A stretch of 64,000 nt of DNA from Paludisphaera mucosa (GTDB taxonomy: Bacteria > Planctomycetota > Planctomycetia > Isosphaerales > Isosphaeraceae): positions 1,860,001-1,924,000 of the forward strand of contig NZ_JARRAG010000002.1 in the NCBI RefSeq assembly GCF_029589435.1, written 5' to 3'. Shown here piece by piece: positions 61,047-64,000 of the stretch. Under the pieces are notes generated by a model, which had not been told where the DNA came from, made no database searches, and saw only the letters and a program-made list of their open reading frames with translations. Made by a program: the position numbers and the translations under genes. The stretch's first letter is position 1. Each line of letters opens with the position of its first letter.

Positions 61047-62357
61047 GTGACACGTGCATGCATCGTCTCGCTCGTCGCAATCGTGGCGTGGGCAGGTTCC
61101 GCCTTCGCAAGGGACCATGGGCCGAACGTAGTTTTGATCATAGCGGACGACCACGCCTGGACGGACTACTCGTTCATGGGGCACCCACAGGTCCAGACGC
61201 CACGTATCGACAGGCTGGCCGCCGAGGGGGCGACCTTCCGCGGGGGATACGTGCCGTCGAGCCTTTGCTCACCTAGCCTGGCCACGATTTTGACGGGCCT
61301 CTATGCTCATCAGCACATGTTGACCAGCAACGATCCGCCCGGGACGTCCGGTGGGCACGCCGAGACATCGAGCGGCCGGGCGCTGCGCGACGGTCGGCGG
61401 CGGATGGTCGGATTCCTGGAGGCCGCGCCGACGCTCCCGCGGCTGCTCGCGGTGCGCGGATACGCATCGTTCCAGGCGGGTAAGTGGTGGGGCGGGAATT
61501 TCCGCACGGGCGGCTTCACGGAAGGCATGACCCACGGCGACGCCGCGCGCGGAGGCCGTCACGGCGACGACGGCTTAGAGATTGGTCGCCGGACGATGCA
61601 GCCCGTGCTCGATTTCATCGACCGCTCGGTCGAGGGCGGCCGGCCGTTCTTCCTCTGGTACGCTCCCATGATGCCTCACCAGCCCCACGACCCGCCCGAG
61701 CGGCTGCTCGCGAAGTATCGGGATAGGACGCCGAGCCAGCATGTCGCGAAGTACTGGGCGATGATCGATTGGTTCGACGAGACTTGCGGTACCTTGCTCG
61801 ACCATCTTGACGCCCGAGAAATCACGGACGACACGCTCGTGGTCTACCTCGCCGACAACGGCTGGGTCCAGGATCCGGAGGCCCCGCGATACGCGGCCCG
61901 ATCGAAGCAGTCGCCATACGACGGAGGTCTGAGGACGCCCATCATCGTTCGGTGGCCCGGCAAGGTTCGGCCCAGGACGATCGATCGTCCGGTCAGTTCG
62001 ATCGACGTGGCTCCAACGATCCTCGCCGCGGTCGGCATGGAACCGACTTCCGCGATGCGTGGCGTCGATTTGCTCGACTCAGCCGCCGTCACGAGTCGAC
62101 CGGCCGTGTTCGGCGAGGTCTTCACGCACGACGCCGTCGACCTCGAACGCCCTGCGTCGAGCCTCCGCTTCCGCTGGGCCGTGTCCGGCGGGTGGAAGCT
62201 CATCCTGCCCGATCCTCGAAACTCCCCCGGCCTCGCCGCCGAGTTGTACGAATTGGCCGCCGATCCCTTCGAGACCCGGGACCTCGCCCGCCGCGAACCC
62301 GCGAAGGTCGATGAACTTCGGCGTCTCATCGAAGCTTGGTGGGATCCGAAGGCTTAA
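61047..62357 (+). CDS. Exported sulfatase (family S1)
   Basis: GTG start. Signal peptide MTRACIVSLVAIVAWAGSAFA with cleavage before RDHG. The 436-residue protein has the sulfatase core: NVVLIIADDHAW with the metal pair Asp34-Asp35, the formylglycine site SLCSPSLAT (Cys74), YASFQAGKWWGG with the conserved Lys, WYAPMMPHQPHDPP, and VVYLADNGW with the second metal pair. The usual CxPSR signature reads C-S-P-S-L here, so the Arg is Leu. Several planctomycete relatives have CxPSL, so the enzyme may still be matured. It would remove sulfate from a sugar outside the cytoplasm. Confidence 0.85.
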   Translation: MTRACIVSLVAIVAWAGSAFARDHGPNVVLIIADDHAWTDYSFMGHPQVQTPRIDRLAAEGATFRGGYVPSSLCSPSLATILTGLYAHQHMLTSNDPPGTSGGHAETSSGRALRDGRRRMVGFLEAAPTLPRLLAVRGYASFQAGKWWGGNFRTGGFTEGMTHGDAARGGRHGDDGLEIGRRTMQPVLDFIDRSVEGGRPFFLWYAPMMPHQPHDPPERLLAKYRDRTPSQHVAKYWAMIDWFDETCGTLLDHLDAREITDDTLVVYLADNGWVQDPEAPRYAARSKQSPYDGGLRTPIIVRWPGKVRPRTIDRPVSSIDVAPTILAAVGMEPTSAMRGVDLLDSAAVTSRPAVFGEVFTHDAVDLERPASSLRFRWAVSGGWKLILPDPRNSPGLAAELYELAADPFETRDLARREPAKVDELRRLIEAWWDPKA

Positions 62358-62399
62358 CCCTTTACCCGTCGAACCGCGAGGGCGGACGTGTTTTCGAGG

Positions 62400-62419
62400 G
62401 CTCCCTCCGGAGGAGCTTT
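62400..62419. terminator. Bidirectional hairpin between convergent genes
   Basis: GCTCCCTCC folds on GGAGGAGC with a one-base bulge and is followed by TTTC on the plus strand. It sits in the 65-base gap between the convergent sulfatase and PEP-CTERM genes. Confidence 0.4.
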
Positions 62420-62422
62420 CTA

Positions 62423-63232
62423 TCAGGTGCCTTTCCGCGGACGTAGTCGAAGCCCAAGGACGGTTGCCGCGGCGAAGATGAGCCAGGCCGATGGTTCCGG
62501 CACGGGAGCGGGCTGGACGGAGTCGGATATGGACTGGGAGAGGGGAAGGGTACGCATTTCCTGCGAGAGGACCTGCGCGGCCACCTTGGCGGGGGGGATG
62601 ATGACCGCCTGGGGGGCGGCGGGGCTGAAGGTCTTCTTGATCGTTCCGGCGATCTGATCGTTCAACTTCTTGACGGCGTCGGCGCTCGACTCGTACCAAC
62701 CTGCGAGCGTATCGCCGATCGACTTGCCTCCGGACGGGGCCGCGACGCCGGCTCGCCAGAACTGGGTCGATCCGGTTCCGTCGGCCAGGCCCGCGGAGGA
62801 GGCCGACTCGACGAGGAACGTCTGTCGTGGGCCGAGGACGGCCACCTGGTCGGCGGAGGCGAGCCGGGCATCCAACGTACGGAGGGCCAAGGCGTCCAGC
62901 CTGAGCGGACCCACCGCATCACGGCCGGTCCCCGCGGCGACGGTCGGCACCCCTTCGGGCAATTGCGATCGGCCGGCTAGACGGAACGCGACGTAGGTCG
63001 GCGTCGTGCCCGCGAGGAGTTCGCGACCGGCGCGGGGGATCGCGATCCGGCGGCCGTCCTGATCGAGGACGACCGCCGGTCCAGATTCGGCCGAGACCGT
63101 AAAGGGCCGGAGCGGAGCGGCCGTGGCGGATCGGTCCGAGAACCAGCCCAGTCCGATACCCAGCCCCAAGAGGCCCGTCGTCGCCGGGTTGGTAAGCCAG
63201 GCCGTGCGGCGGCCGCTGCATACGTTGGTCAC
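62423..63232 (-). CDS. PEP-CTERM domain protein
   Basis: GTG start behind GGAGGAAGG; 269 residues. The N terminus has a hydrophobic segment (TTGLLGLGIGLGWF), probably a signal or anchor, then a soluble domain (GPAVVLDQDGRRIAIPRAGRELLAG, QVAVLGPRQTFLVESASSAGLADG). The C terminus is a PEP-CTERM sorting tail: VPEPSAWLIFAAATVLGLRLRPRK. Proteins with it are recognised by exosortase and exported to the cell surface or extracellular matrix. The domain itself is not recognised. It is convergent to the sulfatase. Confidence 0.82.
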   Translation of the reverse strand: MTNVCSGRRTAWLTNPATTGLLGLGIGLGWFSDRSATAAPLRPFTVSAESGPAVVLDQDGRRIAIPRAGRELLAGTTPTYVAFRLAGRSQLPEGVPTVAAGTGRDAVGPLRLDALALRTLDARLASADQVAVLGPRQTFLVESASSAGLADGTGSTQFWRAGVAAPSGGKSIGDTLAGWYESSADAVKKLNDQIAGTIKKTFSPAAPQAVIIPPAKVAAQVLSQEMRTLPLSQSISDSVQPAPVPEPSAWLIFAAATVLGLRLRPRKGT

Positions 63233-63536
63233 GTAATCCGTCCTTCCTCCGCCCCCACGAAACGAGGGAGCAGGTCCATGGCGAGTCGGCGATGAGTCGA
63301 GGCGTCGCGCGGCGGGTCGAAGGGAGTGGAGACTTGGAGTGCCGACGTGTGCGATGCGTTCGCCGGACTTTTATCACGTTTTCCTCAAGTCGGGCAACCC
63401 GAAATCCGACGTCCGGCGCGAGCGGCCAGGATGAGTCACTTGAAGGCGGGAGAGCGGTCGCGAAGAATGGGCAGTTGGATGGGATGCAAGAGGCGAGACA
63501 TGATTAAGGTTCATGAAGTGACGGAGGCTCCAGGCG

Positions 63537-63932
63537 ATGGCGAAGACGGGTGGCGGACCTCGGAGGATTTTGGATGTAGGCCAGTGCGATTACGACCATC
63601 GGCGGATCGCCGGCTTCCTGGCGAAGCGATTTGACGCCCAGGTCGATCGCGCCCACGGCCTGGACGATGCACGCGGATTGCTTGAAAACGAGCGCTACGA
63701 CCTTGTACTGGTCAATCGCCTGATGGATCGCGACCAGTCGCCGGGCGTGGACGTGATCAAGTCCTTGAAAAAGGACGCCGCCCCGGAACTTTCGGGCGTT
63801 CCCGTCATGCTCGTGAGCAATTTTCCCGACGCCCAGCATGCCGCCGTCGTCGCTGGCGCGGAGCCTGGCTTCGGAAAAGCTGACCTTGAGAAGGAGGGGA
63901 CGATCGAACGCCTCTCCGCCCTGCTGGACTGA
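63537..63932 (+). CDS. Receiver-domain protein with degenerate phosphorylation site
   Basis: GGAGG nine bases before ATG. This is a 131-residue single-domain protein. The receiver fold keeps the acidic pair region (DVGQCDYDHRRI), Ser94 in VMLVSNF and Lys114 in FGKADL. The phosphoacceptor at YDLVLVNRLMDRD is Asn60 instead of Asp, so it should not be phosphorylated in the usual way. Such pseudo-receivers act by binding partners. No kinase is adjacent, and the DNA between the PEP-CTERM start and this gene (63233-63536) shows no other gene. Confidence 0.75.
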   Translation: MAKTGGGPRRILDVGQCDYDHRRIAGFLAKRFDAQVDRAHGLDDARGLLENERYDLVLVNRLMDRDQSPGVDVIKSLKKDAAPELSGVPVMLVSNFPDAQHAAVVAGAEPGFGKADLEKEGTIERLSALLD

Positions 63933-64000
63933 CGAATTGCAAGAGCGTCCGCCGACACGAGGCTTGCCGCCGCGAGTCGCGGTCCCGACGAATCTTGTGG

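Overview
This is high-GC DNA from a planctomycete, most likely of the Isosphaeraceae. The supporting marks are a double-length (tandem) UvrA of about 2,180 residues, a sulfatase with an export signal, a protein with a PEP-CTERM tail, an HD-GYP response regulator, and many transposase families typical of those large genomes. No rRNA, tRNA or CRISPR array was recognised.

Layout. 1-7273: an HD-GYP regulator cut by the window edge, a decayed IS66 end, a small leftward gene cassette of unknown function, a decayed DUF2493/SLOG-type gene, topoisomerase IB, and a membrane protein overlapping an MFS exporter. 7319-26341 is an insertion-sequence graveyard around a small island of host genes (14160-16874: sigma-70 factor, unknown protein, pentapeptide-repeat protein, short proline-rich protein). 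At 8309-14074 four elements are nested in a fifth and the insertion order can be read from target duplications. Further copies belong to ISAzo13, IS701-like, IS630, IS4-like and IS66 groups, nearly all broken by frameshifts or stops. A GtrB/ArnC-type glycosyltransferase (26457-27446) follows.

27569-53716 is one leftward tailed-phage structural cluster of about 26 kb behind a single plausible sigma-70 promoter (53767-53795). In order of transcription it holds a helix-turn-helix protein, lysis-type small membrane proteins with a papain-like cysteine peptidase, small and large terminase, portal, scaffold, a SU10-type (DUF5309) major capsid protein, connector proteins, three large fibre or spike-like proteins (a beta-helix, a Gly/Ala-repeat protein with fibronectin-like domains, and a 1,353-residue protein with a glycoside-hydrolase-like domain), tail terminator, tail tube, a tail assembly chaperone with a canonical -1 slippery site, and distal tail proteins. 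Integrase, repressor and replication genes were not seen, so this is a stripped prophage or a domesticated, gene-transfer-agent-like particle cluster.

54106-64000 is ordinary chromosome: uvrA, an arylsulfatase-like gene, a PEP-CTERM protein and a degenerate receiver-domain protein.

The points most worth following are the lysogeny-free phage cluster with its polysaccharide-hydrolase-like tail protein and frameshift chaperone, and the nested insertion-sequence stack.
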